From Gracilimonas amylolytica (GTDB lineage Bacteria; Bacteroidota; Rhodothermia; Balneolales; Balneolaceae), in NCBI RefSeq assembly GCF_002911695.1, contig NZ_PQBS01000040.1:1-64000 (forward strand): a stretch of 64,000 bases of DNA, written 5' to 3'. Below, piece after piece: positions 1-10,100 of the stretch. Made by a program: the position numbers and the translations under genes. A model generated the notes under the pieces. That model searched no databases. It was not told where the DNA came from and worked only from the letters and a program-made list of their open reading frames with translations. Numbering within the stretch: the stretch's first letter is position 1; every line of letters begins with the position of its first letter.

Positions 1-1
1 C

Positions 2-1189
2 TTAGTCTAAGATTTTAGTTACCACTCCGGCGCCCACTGTACGGCCACCTTCGCGTATCGCAAATCGCAATCCTTCTTCCATCGCCACCGGCTGGATCAG
101 GGTTACGTTTAATTTCACATTGTCGCCTGGCATTACCATCTCAACGCCGTCTGGCAGCTCACAAGAGCCGGTCACATCGGTGGTTCTGAAGTAAAACTGC
201 GGGCGATAGCCTTTGAAGAATGGCGTGTGACGACCACCCTCATCTTTACTCAATACATACACCTCACACTCAAACTTCTTATGCGGGGTGATCGAGCCCG
301 GCTTACACAGTACCATACCGCGCTGCAGCTGCTCCTTGTTAATACCACGCAGCAGAATACCGGCGTTGTCTCCGGCCTGACCCTGGTCAAGCATACGGCG
401 GAACATCTCAATACCGGTTACTACCGTCTTCATTGGCTCTTCAACGATACCAACGATCTCAATCTCATCATTCAGCTTCAGCACGCCACGCTCAATACGT
501 CCGGTAGCCACGGTTCCACGACCGGTGATAGAGAATACATCCTCTACCGGCATCAGGAACGGCTTGTCTACGTCACGCTCTGGCGTTGGAATCGTCTCGT
601 CAACGGCTTTCATCAGCTCAACGATCTTCTCTTCCCACTCAGCTTCACCGTTCAGCGCGCCAAGGGCAGATCCCTGGATCACAGGAATGTTGTCGCCATC
701 AAATTCATACGAGGACAGAAGCTCACGCACTTCCAGCTCTACCAGCTCCAGCAGCTCTTCATCGTCTACCAGATCCACCTTGTTCATAAAGACCACGATC
801 TGTGGCACTCCAACCTGGCGGGCAAGCAGAATGTGCTCGCGCGTCTGTGGCATCGGACCATCCGTGGCAGCTACCACCAAAATAGCTCCGTCCATCTGAG
901 CCGCTCCCGTTACCATGTTCTTCACATAGTCGGCGTGACCCGGACAGTCAACGTGGGCATAGTGACGCTCGTCGGTTTCGTACTCTACGTGGGCCGTCGC
1001 AATCGTAATACCGCGCTCACGCTCTTCCGGCGCATTGTCAATATCCGCAAATTGCTTCGCTACTCCACCATAGGTCTTCGCCATTACCGTCGTAATCGCT
1101 GCCGTCAGTGTCGTTTTTCCGTGATCTACGTGGCCTATCGTGCCTACGTTTACGTGGGGCTTATTCCGTTGAAAGGTCTCTTTTGCCAT
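2..1189 (-). CDS. tuf: Elongation factor Tu
   Basis: GTP-dependent carrier of aminoacyl-tRNA to the ribosomal A site; cytoplasmic. The 395-residue product has the full family length. The G1 loop GHVDHGKT lies at residues 19-26, the G3 motif DCPGHADY begins near 82 with the catalytic His at 85, and the G4 motif NKVD is at 137-140. Barrel domains 2 and 3 follow, and the C-terminus ends in VTKILD. The TAA stop sits only one base inside the window, so the gene is complete. It lies directly downstream of four tRNA genes on the same strand and is probably cotranscribed with them, as in the tufB arrangement. Identification is certain; whether the genome has a second tuf copy cannot be seen. Confidence 0.99.
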   Translation of the reverse strand: MAKETFQRNKPHVNVGTIGHVDHGKTTLTAAITTVMAKTYGGVAKQFADIDNAPEERERGITIATAHVEYETDERHYAHVDCPGHADYVKNMVTGAAQMDGAILVVAATDGPMPQTREHILLARQVGVPQIVVFMNKVDLVDDEELLELVELEVRELLSSYEFDGDNIPVIQGSALGALNGEAEWEEKIVELMKAVDETIPTPERDVDKPFLMPVEDVFSITGRGTVATGRIERGVLKLNDEIEIVGIVEEPMKTVVTGIEMFRRMLDQGQAGDNAGILLRGINKEQLQRGMVLCKPGSITPHKKFECEVYVLSKDEGGRHTPFFKGYRPQFYFRTTDVTGSCELPDGVEMVMPGDNVKLNVTLIQPVAMEEGLRFAIREGGRTVGAGVVTKILD

Positions 1190-1244
1190 GATTAAGCTAT
1201 TTTGTTAAGTATTGTTTAAAAAATGTCCAAAAATTTATGCCCTG

Positions 1245-1316
<72 letters not shown>

Positions 1317-1323
1317 GTGGTTG

Positions 1324-1396
1324 AGCGAGCGACCGGAATCGAACCGGCAACATTCACCTTGGAAGGGTGACGCTCTACCAATTGAGCTACGCTCGC
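1324..1396 (-). tRNA. tRNA-Gly (anticodon TCC)
   Basis: Acceptor stem GCGAGCG/CGCTCGC; anticodon stem TCACC/GGTGA with loop CTTCCAA gives anticodon TCC (Gly). The D arm (AGCTCAATTGGTAGAGC) and T arm (GGTTCGATTCC) are canonical. Discriminator T; no encoded CCA. Third gene of the tRNA-tuf cluster. Confidence 0.96.
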
Positions 1397-1403
1397 TTAC
1401 ACG

Positions 1404-1486
1404 TGGGGGGAGCAGGATTCGAACCTGCGAAGTCTCACGACAACAGATTTACAGTCTGCCCCAGTTGGCCGCTTTGGTATCCCCCC
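1404..1486 (-). tRNA. tRNA-Tyr (anticodon GTA)
   Basis: An 83-nt class II tRNA with acceptor stem GGGGGGA/TCCCCCC, discriminator A and a long variable arm as expected for bacterial tRNA-Tyr. The anticodon arm GCAGA-CTGTAAA-TCTGT gives anticodon GTA. Second gene of the cluster; CCA is not encoded. Confidence 0.96.
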
Positions 1487-1511
1487 AGGTCAATATGTCA
1501 AAATCGCTGTG

Positions 1512-1584
1512 AGCCAGTGACCGGATTCGAACCGATGACCGACGGTTTACAAAACCGTTGCTCTACCAACTGAGCTACACTGGC
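1512..1584 (-). tRNA. tRNA-Thr (anticodon TGT)
   Basis: Acceptor stem GCCAGTG/CACTGGC; anticodon stem ACGGT/ACCGT with loop TTTGTAA gives anticodon TGT (Thr). Canonical D and T arms, discriminator T, no encoded CCA. First gene of the Thr-Tyr-Gly-Thr-tuf series, so the promoter should lie within about 1585-1650. Confidence 0.96.
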
Positions 1585-1650
1585 TTTTCGCGAAAGACTT
1601 AAAAATTAAGCATGATTGAATTGATTGTCAATACAGTTTGTCAAAAACTT

Positions 1651-2298
1651 TTAACTCTTTTCTGAACCCTTCGTCTTTCTTTTATAGTAGAACTCAAAAT
1701 AAAGCTTAACAGAAACTACAACAACAATTAAAAGCAAAATCACTTTACCATAATTGGATAAATATTCACCAATGACCTTCCAGTTATCACGGATTACCCA
1801 CCCCATACCTATCAGTAACGCATTCCATAGCATGGAACTCACAAATGAACTGAGAACGGTCCTCGTAATATGAAGGTGAGACATCCCGGCAGTAAGAGAG
1901 ATCACCGAACGGGTTCCGGCAAGAAATCTGTTAGCTAAAATCACACCCTGACCCCACCGACTCATCCACTTCTTACCTCGTTTAAAATATTTATAATCGA
2001 TAAACCTGAGCAGCAAATGACTCTCTCTGTTTTCTTCAATTTGAACTCCCCACCTATATCCCAGCCAATACATCGTCATAAATCCTAACACTGATGCCAC
2101 AACAGTCGCACTCCACAGCGGCATCAGCCCGATGATACTTTCTGCAGCAAGATACCCTCCAAAAGCAACGATCACATCACCCGGCATTGGTGGTATCAGG
2201 TTTTCGATATAGGCAATACCAAACAATATGAGGTATATACCTATTGGCGGAACCATACTGATCCATTCTACTATACTTTGTACGATCTGATCTGCCAT
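1651..2298 (-). CDS. DedA family membrane protein
   Basis: A 215-residue integral membrane protein of the DedA/SNARE-associated (VTT) family, thought to act in lipid scrambling or undecaprenyl-phosphate recycling and envelope homeostasis. Family marks visible: an early hydrophobic span followed by the conserved stretch IENLIPPMPGDVI (about residues 31-43), the motif FLAGTRSVISLTAG near the middle (conserved F-x-P/A-G-x-R), and later hydrophobic helices ending in a Lys-rich tail. It starts 5 bp after the ispF stop, so it is probably the last gene of the queA-ispD-ispF operon. The exact substrate is unknown. Confidence 0.93.
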   Translation of the reverse strand: MADQIVQSIVEWISMVPPIGIYLILFGIAYIENLIPPMPGDVIVAFGGYLAAESIIGLMPLWSATVVASVLGFMTMYWLGYRWGVQIEENRESHLLLRFIDYKYFKRGKKWMSRWGQGVILANRFLAGTRSVISLTAGMSHLHITRTVLSSFVSSMLWNALLIGMGWVIRDNWKVIGEYLSNYGKVILLLIVVVVSVKLYFEFYYKRKTKGSEKS

Positions 2299-2303
2299 TC
2301 TTT

Positions 2304-2786
2304 TTAATACATTTTAAGCAGGACAGTGCATTGCGCAATGATCCCTTCTTCCCTACCTGCAAACCCCATTTTTTCTGATGTGGTTGCCTTAACTGAGATA
2401 TTACCGACCTCTGTTTCAAAGATCTTCGCGACCTGTTCCCTCATACTGTTAATATAGGGCTGAAGTTTCGGCCTTTCAGCTATCACCGTTGCATCCATGT
2501 TCCCGATCACATACCCTTTTTCTTTTACCAGTCTATAACAATGTTTGAGCAGCTCAACACTTTCGGCTCCTTCATACTTAGGGTCGTCATCAGGAAAATG
2601 AGATCCAATATCCCCTAAAGCCAATGCTCCCAAAATGGCATCCGTGATTGCATGTAACAGAACATCGGCATCGGAATGCCCCAAAAGCCCCTTTTCAAAA
2701 GGGATCTCAATCCCTCCCAATACTAATTTTCTGTCTTCAGAAAATTTATGGACATCATATCCATAGCCAATTCGGATATTATTCAT
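2304..2786 (-). CDS. ispF: 2-C-methyl-D-erythritol 2,4-cyclodiphosphate synthase
   Basis: Fifth step of the MEP isoprenoid pathway: CDP-methylerythritol 2-phosphate is cyclised to MEcPP with release of CMP; a cytoplasmic trimer. The 160 residues match the family length. The N-terminal GYGYDVHKF carries the metal-binding Asp and His, GHSDADVLLHA contributes further metal and substrate ligands, and the C-terminal KATTSEKMGFAGREEGI is the family signature. The ATG overlaps the ispD stop by 4 bp (ATGA), which suggests translational coupling. A run of eight G lies five bases upstream of the start and may serve as its ribosome-binding site. Confidence 0.98.
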   Translation of the reverse strand: MNNIRIGYGYDVHKFSEDRKLVLGGIEIPFEKGLLGHSDADVLLHAITDAILGALALGDIGSHFPDDDPKYEGAESVELLKHCYRLVKEKGYVIGNMDATVIAERPKLQPYINSMREQVAKIFETEVGNISVKATTSEKMGFAGREEGIIAQCTVLLKMY

Positions 2787-3475
2787 AATTCCCCCCCCAC
2801 CTTTAGTTCAGCAAGTTTAAGGTCGATGGGGTAGGTGATCTTAAAATTTTCATAACTGCTTTTAACCACATGAACCTTTATACCAAGATTCTCAACTAAT
2901 GAACTGTCATCAGTTCCTGTAAAGCCTGCGTTTTTTGCATGATCATAAGCATCAAACAAAATTTGTCTTTTGAAAATCTGTGGAGTCTGAATTTGCCAAA
3001 GAGAAGATCGATCAGGCGTGGACTCTACGAGTTGCTCATCATTAAGCACTTTTACAGTATCCTTAACGGGAATACCCGGAATAGCCGCACCATATTTCAT
3101 CGCTTTACTAATACACTCCTCTACCACGTTCTTTTCAATAAAAGGTCTTACAGCATCATGAATGGCAACAAGGTCACACCTCTTATCTACAAATTTCAGA
3201 GCGTTGCTGATGGAATCCTGCCTCTCATCACCACCTTCAACGACTGAAATATCTACATCAGATCGATCATGATCTGAGACCAGGCTTTTTACCCGATCTA
3301 TATTCTGAGCTGAGGCTACGATCAACAATTGCCCCAACTCAGGTATATCAATGAACTTGTCAATGGTATGCTGTAAAATCGTTCTGCCACCTAACTCAAT
3401 AAATGGCTTAGGGGTTTTCATCCCCAGGCGCACACCCGAGCCTGCCGCCGGTATTATGAGCGACAGCCTGATCAT
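2783..3475 (-). CDS. ispD: 2-C-methyl-D-erythritol 4-phosphate cytidylyltransferase
   Basis: Third step of the MEP pathway: transfers CMP from CTP to methylerythritol phosphate. The 230-residue protein has the nucleotide-binding N-terminus IIPAAGSGVRLG followed by KPFIELGG, then the conserved VAIHDAVRPF and late TDDSSLVE motifs. Its ATG begins on the base after the queA TAA (TAAATG) and its stop overlaps the ispF start, so queA, ispD and ispF are one tight operon. The last codons contain the G8 homopolymer discussed under findings. Confidence 0.97.
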   Translation of the reverse strand: MIRLSLIIPAAGSGVRLGMKTPKPFIELGGRTILQHTIDKFIDIPELGQLLIVASAQNIDRVKSLVSDHDRSDVDISVVEGGDERQDSISNALKFVDKRCDLVAIHDAVRPFIEKNVVEECISKAMKYGAAIPGIPVKDTVKVLNDEQLVESTPDRSSLWQIQTPQIFKRQILFDAYDHAKNAGFTGTDDSSLVENLGIKVHVVKSSYENFKITYPIDLKLAELKVGGEL

Positions 3476-4531
3476 TTACAGGATCAGCATAGCGTCACCG
3501 AACGCAAACATTCGGTAGTTCTCTTTCTTAGCCTCTTCGTAAGCCTCCATCAGAAAATCGTAGCCCGCGAAGGCCGCTGCCAGCATTAACCGCGTGGATT
3601 CCGGCTGATGAAAGTTGATGATCAAGCCTTCTGTGATCTTAAAGTTATAAGGTGGATAGATAAACTTATCCGTCCAACCGGTTCCCGGTTTAGACATTCC
3701 GCTCGCCATCACGCTTGTTTCGATCGTTCTACAAGAGCTTGAACCGATCGCGATCACACGATTCTTTTTCTTTTTAAGCGTCTCGTTGATCTTATCGGAT
3801 GTTTCTTTGGATATAAAATAGTTGTCGGAATCCATTCTGTGCTTGGTAAGATCCTCAACCTCTACATTGCGGAAAATACCCCAACCGATGTGCAAGGTGG
3901 TTGGCAGGAATTCCACCCCTTTCTTTTTGATCTTTTCTACCAGCTCCGGGGTAAAGTGCATGCCGGCAGCAGGGGCTGCAACAGCTCCGCGCTCTGTAGC
4001 AAAAATGGTTTGATATCTTTCCTTATCTGCTTCTACAGGCTCTCTCTCGATATACGGAGGAAGCGGCATCTTGCCAAGTTCATCCAGCCGATCATACAGC
4101 TCCTGATTTGGCCCTTCGTATAAGAAACGTATGGTTCGGCCACGAGAAGTGGTATTATCTACCACTTCGGCCATCAATTCTTCGTCTTCCTCACCGAAAT
4201 AAAGTTTATTACCGATACGGATCTTACGCGCCGGCTCAACCAGAACATCCCAAAGCATATTTTCCGGCATTAATTCTCTTAAAAGGAAGACCTCTATATC
4301 TGCTTCTGTCTTTTCCTTTTTACCGTGCAGTCTGGCCGGAAATACCTTGGTATTGTTATACACCATCACATCATCTTTATTGATGTGCTTATGGATCTCC
4401 GAAAAGGTGGTGTGTTCTATGGTTTTTTCCTCTCTGTTCAGAACCATCAGTCGGGCTGAGTCTCTTTTCTCAAGTGGTTCTTCAGGAATATTTAAATCGT
4501 CAGTCTCAAATTTAAAATCGGTGAGCTTCAT
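3476..4531 (-). CDS. queA: S-adenosylmethionine:tRNA ribosyltransferase-isomerase
   Basis: Makes epoxyqueuosine in the anticodon of GUN tRNAs by transferring and isomerising the ribosyl group of AdoMet; cytoplasmic. At 351 residues it is the standard size. Recognisable blocks are the N-terminal FELPxxLIAxxP-type region (FETDDLNIPEEPLEKRDSAR), VYNNTKVFPARL, the GAVAAPAAGMHFT core and the C-terminal INFHQPESTRLMLAAAFAG, ending FGDAMLIL. It heads the queA-ispD-ispF-dedA operon; the 170 bp to the divergent gene at 4702 must hold its promoter. Confidence 0.98.
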   Translation of the reverse strand: MKLTDFKFETDDLNIPEEPLEKRDSARLMVLNREEKTIEHTTFSEIHKHINKDDVMVYNNTKVFPARLHGKKEKTEADIEVFLLRELMPENMLWDVLVEPARKIRIGNKLYFGEEDEELMAEVVDNTTSRGRTIRFLYEGPNQELYDRLDELGKMPLPPYIEREPVEADKERYQTIFATERGAVAAPAAGMHFTPELVEKIKKKGVEFLPTTLHIGWGIFRNVEVEDLTKHRMDSDNYFISKETSDKINETLKKKKNRVIAIGSSSCRTIETSVMASGMSKPGTGWTDKFIYPPYNFKITEGLIINFHQPESTRLMLAAAFAGYDFLMEAYEEAKKENYRMFAFGDAMLIL

Positions 4532-4701
4532 CTAGATTTTTATCTGTTTTCAGTACTGTTGCAAAGTTAGATAAGATATACTTTTTTTCAGGCGATTTCA
4601 ATTCATGAGCTTTTACGGGAATGTTTATTATTAAAACCCAATTCGTTATACTTATACAATAAACATCTGCTCTAACGTTGATCATTAAATTTGTGAGCAT
4701 T

Positions 4702-5229
4702 ATGAAGAAATTATTATTGGCATCCTTTGTTTTTGGAATACTATTCAGCACCCAATTGTCGGCACAATTACGACAGGACCTTTCGCGGTCTTATGAGTTT
4801 TCAGGGCCGATCATCAACTCAAAAGCCCCTACTGTTCAGACCTGGCTGAACAACTTTTTTCAGAACAAAGTGAGTATGAGCCACTCTTACTCCATGAATT
4901 TTGGATCAGTAGGTGGTAGTTATCAGAACGTGAACTCTTACACCAATACTGTGAACATCATGTTCTCTGACAACCTCACCGGCCGGGTTGATGTTTCATT
5001 TTTACACTCTCCGTTTGGCGGATCAAACCTTGTGAATACCAACAACAATTTAAACGGAGAGATCCTGATCCGAAATGCGGAACTCAATTACAAGATCAGT
5101 GATAACGCGCACGTCAGATTACAATATCAGCAACTTCCACGAGGATACGGTTATTTCAATAGCGGGTACGGAATGTTCAACAGAGGTTTCGGCATGTATG
5201 GCTACGACCGTTATAATCCATGGTATTAG
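4702..5229 (+). CDS. Secreted protein of unknown function with Gly/Tyr/Phe-rich tail
   Basis: I do not recognise the family. Starting at the ATG at 4702 gives 175 residues opening with a clean Sec signal peptide (MKKLLLASFVFGILFSTQLSAQ, cleavage after SAQ). An in-frame TTG at 4678 would add eight residues that spoil the signal, so I reject it. The mature part is rich in Asn, Ser and Tyr with alternating hydrophobic pattern (for example NVNSYTNTVNIMFS, GRVDVSFLHS) that would fit beta strands. The tail repeats GYGYFNSGYGMFNRGFGMYGYD. It is probably an envelope or periplasmic protein; 14 bp separate it from the next gene. Confidence 0.75.
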   Translation: MKKLLLASFVFGILFSTQLSAQLRQDLSRSYEFSGPIINSKAPTVQTWLNNFFQNKVSMSHSYSMNFGSVGGSYQNVNSYTNTVNIMFSDNLTGRVDVSFLHSPFGGSNLVNTNNNLNGEILIRNAELNYKISDNAHVRLQYQQLPRGYGYFNSGYGMFNRGFGMYGYDRYNPWY

Positions 5230-5243
5230 TACTGCTCTAATTA

Positions 5244-5708
5244 ATGGCTGAACCTGACGAGAAGCGAACAAACGGACCTAACGACCTTTATCTGAATGCT
5301 GCAATAGGATTTCTAAGTATCCTGCTGTTGGTATTGGTAATTTCCTTATTTTCACGGATCATTTATCCACGGATCTTTAATGAAAGGTCGGAAGCCGGAG
5401 CCGAACTCATTAGTGAGATCATTCAGATGGAAGTTTTGAATGGCTGTGGTGTTCCCGGTATCGCCAATGCTTACACCAGTTTATTACGTTCAAATGGTTT
5501 CGATGTGGTTGAAACCGGAAATTTTGAGACTTTCGACTTACCGGAAACGATCGTGATTTCGAGAAGCGGTGTAATGGATAATGCCTATCGCGTTGCTAAC
5601 GCCCTGGGGATCTCAGAGGAAAATGTGATCAGAGAATCATCTCCTGATTTCTACCTGGATGTAACAGTTGTAATTGGCCACGACTACGAAAAATTAAATA
5701 CCGAATAA
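5244..5708 (+). CDS. LytR C-terminal domain protein, membrane anchored
   Basis: 154 residues with a short hydrophilic N-terminus, one transmembrane helix (about residues 16-40, AAIGFLSILLLVLVISLFS) and a periplasmic LytR_C domain. Domain marks: MEVLNGCGVPGIANAYTSLL (the beta strand-loop that begins VxVLNGxGxxGxA) and later VISRSGVMDNAYRVANALGI. LytR_C domains are found attached to or separate from LCP cell-wall enzymes; here the domain stands alone and its partner is unknown. It precedes rsfS by 6 bp, so cotranscription is likely. Confidence 0.85.
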   Translation: MAEPDEKRTNGPNDLYLNAAIGFLSILLLVLVISLFSRIIYPRIFNERSEAGAELISEIIQMEVLNGCGVPGIANAYTSLLRSNGFDVVETGNFETFDLPETIVISRSGVMDNAYRVANALGISEENVIRESSPDFYLDVTVVIGHDYEKLNTE

Positions 5709-5714
5709 ATCTAT

Positions 5715-6134
5715 ATGACAGATATCAAACAACAAAGTAAACAACAATTTGAAAACGCTTATACGGATGAGGTTCCTGATTCACAGGAGATGGTTGAGAT
5801 CATCACAGAAGCCTTACTGAGCCGTAAAGGGAAAGACATTACTCTGCTCGATGTTTCTGAACTAACCACACTGACCGATTATTTTGTAGTTTGCCATGGT
5901 ACCTCAGACGTGCAGATCAAAGCATTAGCTGATGCCGTCGAAGAGGATATGCGTGAAAAAACAGGTGAAAAAGCCTGGAAAAAAGAAGGGCTGCAGGGGC
6001 GTTCGTGGGTGATCCTGGATTTTGTGAATATTGTGGTCCACATTATGAGTAAAGAGAAGAGAGATTTTTATGGTATTGAGCGCATGTGGAATGACGCCAA
6101 AGTAACGCACATCAAAGATACCGACGAGCAATAA
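5715..6134 (+). CDS. rsfS: Ribosomal silencing factor RsfS
   Basis: 139 residues of the RsfS/Iojap (DUF143) family. It binds ribosomal protein L14 on the 50S subunit and blocks subunit joining when nutrients are low. Conserved segments: LLSRKGKDITLLDVSELTTLTDYFVVCHGTSDVQIKALADAVEED and the C-terminal half GRSWVILDFVNIVVHIM then RDFYGIERMW. The N-terminus has about 28 extra residues rich in Gln. It lies between the LytR_C gene and a dehydrogenase gene with very short spacers. Confidence 0.96.
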   Translation: MTDIKQQSKQQFENAYTDEVPDSQEMVEIITEALLSRKGKDITLLDVSELTTLTDYFVVCHGTSDVQIKALADAVEEDMREKTGEKAWKKEGLQGRSWVILDFVNIVVHIMSKEKRDFYGIERMWNDAKVTHIKDTDEQ

Positions 6135-6135
6135 T

Positions 6136-7119
6136 TTGAATTCCGGCAAGCCTAACATACTGATCACTGAACCCATCCCAGCTAAAGTGATCGATCATTT
6201 AAGAGACTTTGCCAACGTCACGGTTGGCGAAAAAGGGTACTTCCAGTCTGAGGAAAACCTGATCAATGAGATACAACCCTATGACGCTCTCCTTTGTATG
6301 TTATCGGTACCGGTGACTGAGGCTGTGATGAAGGCCGGTTCAAACCTGAAGATTGTGGCTAACTTTGCCGTCGGGTACGATAATATTGATGTTGAGACAG
6401 CCGGCTCTTTAGGAATTCGTGTTGCCAATACTCCGGATGTGCTTACCGAGGCTTGTGGCGATTATGCCATGGGACTATTGCTCGCCCTATCACGAAAACT
6501 AAAGGAAGCTGAACAATACCTCAGAGACGGAAATTTTAAAGGATGGGAACCGCTCGGTTTTCTGGGCATGGAATTGCGCAATAGAAATTTGGGGATCATT
6601 GGCATGGGGCGTATCGGACAAGCCTTTGCTCATCGTGCCAGGGCCTTTGGAATGAATATCTTATATCACAATAGAAGCAAATTAGACCCTGACTCAGAAA
6701 AAGCACTGGATGCTACTTACATAGAAGATTCCGGTGAACTCGCTGAAAAGAGTGACGTGGTCAGCCTCAATTGCCCTTTAACGGATAACACCCATCATCT
6801 TGTGGATTCCGATTTCCTAAACCGTATGCCGGTTCACGCTTTATTGATCAATATTTCGAGAGGTGCCGTTATTGATGAAGTGGCACTTGCAGAGGCATTG
6901 CACAATAAGGCCATTGCCGGAGCCGCACTGGATGTTTTTGAGAAAGAACCGGAAGTCCACCCAAAATTACTGACGGCTCCAAACACCTTACTCCTTCCTC
7001 ATATTGCCAGTGCCACTCATCGCACCCGCCAAGATATTGGTATGCTGGCGGCCGATGCCATCATTTCTGTATTGAATGGCAAAGATGACCGTGAGATCCC
7101 TAACTTGATTACACCTTAA
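6136..7119 (+). CDS. D-isomer-specific 2-hydroxyacid dehydrogenase (GhrB/GyaR-like)
   Basis: Reduces a 2-keto acid such as glyoxylate or hydroxypyruvate with NAD(P)H; cytoplasmic. Of 327 residues, the dinucleotide motif GMGRIG is at 156-161, the catalytic Arg is R242 (in NISRGA), the catalytic Glu E271 (FEKEP) and the proton donor His H289 (LPHIASATH). The Asn-Arg-Ser at 179-181 after the second strand fits NADP preference. The start is a TTG one base after the rsfS stop; the only nearby in-frame ATG (6091) is followed by a stop at 6103. Exact substrate cannot be told from sequence. Confidence 0.93.
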   Translation: MNSGKPNILITEPIPAKVIDHLRDFANVTVGEKGYFQSEENLINEIQPYDALLCMLSVPVTEAVMKAGSNLKIVANFAVGYDNIDVETAGSLGIRVANTPDVLTEACGDYAMGLLLALSRKLKEAEQYLRDGNFKGWEPLGFLGMELRNRNLGIIGMGRIGQAFAHRARAFGMNILYHNRSKLDPDSEKALDATYIEDSGELAEKSDVVSLNCPLTDNTHHLVDSDFLNRMPVHALLINISRGAVIDEVALAEALHNKAIAGAALDVFEKEPEVHPKLLTAPNTLLLPHIASATHRTRQDIGMLAADAIISVLNGKDDREIPNLITP

Positions 7120-7138
7120 TTTACGCTCATATTGATTT

Positions 7139-10100
7139 ATGGGCATCAAGCGATTCACATATTCACCGGCTCAAAAGGTAAAGATCCTGTCAATACTGCT
7201 GATCCTTACCACGATAGCATATGGACTGTTTGAGTTTTGGGCACAACCAGAAACTGACCGTGAAACTAACGACAGGCTGACCCGGCAATCCATTGAGGAA
7301 GTCGCAAACAACTTCAATGCCTTTGAAAATCAATTCAAAGCCGAAAGCCAACAGTTCACTCAAAAAGTCGTTAATGCACTTAGCACTTCGGGCCTTACAG
7401 AACTTTTTGCAGGGTTTGAGGAAGATGACCCTTTTTGGGGCATTTCTGTTTTCAGGGATACCACCCTGGTTGCGTGGACTGAGTTTGGCGCTGAGGAATT
7501 CTCTTCAGTTTTCGCCCAGAATTCAACCTTTCCCCACGTACGGTTAAACCGAGACAATAACGTAACCTACCTTGAATTTTTTAATAGAATCCCAATAACT
7601 GAGCAGGATACTGTAGTCCGCTACCACCTTGTCACAAGAAGTAAGATCCAGCAATCAAATCTGTTATCTATTGGCAACAGTTCTGAAGTTGATCCTTACG
7701 ATCTTTTTGGACCAAAAAACGGCTACCCGGTTCGTATCAATTTTTTTGAATCCCCTCCTTCAAATATCAGCTACAGTCAGCCCCTTGTACTCGCTAATTC
7801 TGATTCGGTTGGATTGGCATACACCCTACCCAACGACAACACGACATTTGCTGCCGATCAAGATCAAGGGCATTTTTTATACAGGGTTGGTTTCTGGACC
7901 CTTATCATTTTGTTGACCGCGTTATTCCTGACGGCAATTTCTGAAAATCTCAGTTTCTGGCGCTCTTTCTTCCTCAAGCTGTTAGCCGTGGTTATTGCCT
8001 GGTTGTTTTTCATCAATTTAGATGTAGAAGCCAGCTGGGTAGAGTTACTAACCCGATCACCCGGCCTGGAAAGTGACAGTATCATACGGCTTTTTCAGTA
8101 TTCCATACACTCCATCTTTCTGTTACTGTTATCCGTTGTTACTTTTAAGGCCTTGGCCATAGGCTCAACAGAAGTACATCTTTCTTCTTCGATCCTGCAT
8201 ATTTTCACCGGTATTCTAACCGGTTTGATCACCGTTATTCTTCTCGCCTTCAGTTATAACGAAGTTTATGAGGTCATTCTGTTCACAAATATACCTGTGT
8301 TAGACCTTGAGGTGTTCCCGGAAGTCTCAACCATGATCTTTTACCTGGCCACCGGGTTACTTGGCTTTTCATCCATCATACTTACGGGTTTAATGGGTTG
8401 GTTTGTCTTCAGGTTAAATTCAACACGATTGCCCCTTGTTTTACTATCACTGGCAGCCGGGTATGCAGCCGGTACTTTGATAATTTCATTCTATCCATTT
8501 TTTATTCTGGATGAACAAGCCCTGATCATTATTCTGGTTTTTATTTTAGGAACGGTTCTCGCCTTCTTGTATCAAGCATCAAAAGAACCGCTTTTACTGA
8601 TCCGATCATCCCATCTCAGACTTTATCTTCTCATTAGTTTTATTGTGGTTGGGGTCAGCTACATTGCCGTTTACCGGGGTTATGCAGAGAGATTGATCCG
8701 AGAAATGGAAACGGCCGCTGAACAATTTATTACTGAAGAGGCCACAGAGGCTGAACGCATTGCAAGCACTTTACTTATAGACCTTCAACAACAGCTTGCC
8801 ACACTCGATGCCGAAGACCTGCGAACCGATCAACCGCTGGTTGATAATATATTCAGGCAAAATACCGAAAATCTTATTCAGGATGACTGGGAGACATTTT
8901 CCATTTCAACACAACTGATCAATAATGCTGGGGAGATCATCAGTGATTATTCTTCAGACTTGAATTCACCTGCATGGACCCGGGCATTCAATATGTTCTC
9001 ACTTATTGTTCCTTTTGAAGCAGAACAGATCCGGTTTGAAAATTTGAGACCTATTATCCGGGAAACACCCCTCAATGAAGTCGCTTCACAGTATTCCTCC
9101 TTCCGTAGAGCCTGGATACCTATTTACGATACCGATAGCACCGAAACCCGTATTGGATGGATCTTATGTTCGGTTTACAGAGAACGTCCCCAATTTGAAA
9201 AACCATTGCGTGCGGTCATGGCTATGCAAAATAACGCGAAGTGGAGTTCTACCATAAACGTTACAGAGTACCTTAATGGAGTCAGTGCCCGTAAAAATAT
9301 TCTGGGTCCCCCCCTTGAACTGCCAGGATACCTGAGTTTACCGGATGAGCTCAACAATAGGATCCGGGAGTCCAAGGTTTTGTACAGAGATCAGATGCTG
9401 GCAGGGCAAAATATTCAGGAATACTTCATAGCCAATTCCTCCGATCAGATCATTCGTTCTGCCACTAAAAAAGCAGGCTTTAATAATCATTTCTTCTCCA
9501 TACTCAGATTCTATTTCGTCGTATTAAGTGCCGGATCGGTCATCATTGGCTTCATCTATTTAAAGAATGATTCCATATTCATTTCAGCTAACAAAAGATT
9601 CAGGGATCGCCTGATCGATCGGTTCATTCTGGCTTCTCTGGCCTGTTTGCTGGCGCTGATCATCACCACCTATTACACGGTGAAAAATCAAAATCAATCA
9701 TCAGTTCAAAACGAACTCCTTTTAAAGATTGAGAACCTGACTGAAGCGATCTCCAACTCAGAACTTGAGAACAGCGACCAACCCATTCCACTATTTACAC
9801 TTGCTTCAACACTGGATGCCGACGCCTCCCTTTACAGAAACAAGGTGATAGATATTTCCACAACCGGTCAGATCTATAATCAGCATCTTTTACCGAATCT
9901 GTTACCCTGGGATGTTTATGATTCCATTTATAACCGTGGGAACAGTCAGGTCACGCGGCGCTTGACCCTTGGTGATCAGGAATTATTGATCGGCTATCAG
10001 CCCTGGCTGGATGAATCCGGAAACATTGCGGGCGTTGTTTCAATCCCAACATTCCTGGAAGCCCCGATCTTCAACGAGCAACTGCTAACCACCACCAGCT

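Noticed and set aside
227-1195. A 322-codon open frame on the plus strand
   Set aside because: It is antisense to tuf, whose protein is certain; codon bias of highly expressed genes often leaves such long shadows.
1321-1573. Two short plus-strand reading frames across the tRNA cluster
   Set aside because: They are translations of the antisense of tRNA genes (Gly, Tyr, Thr), a well-known false annotation; the minus-strand cloverleaves explain the sequence fully.
2177-2419. An 80-codon minus-strand frame overlapping ispF and dedA
   Set aside because: Out-of-frame shadow of two certain genes.
4512-4751. A 79-codon minus-strand frame between queA and the secreted protein gene
   Set aside because: Overlaps the starts of both divergent genes and has no protein-like character; the region is better explained as a divergent promoter.
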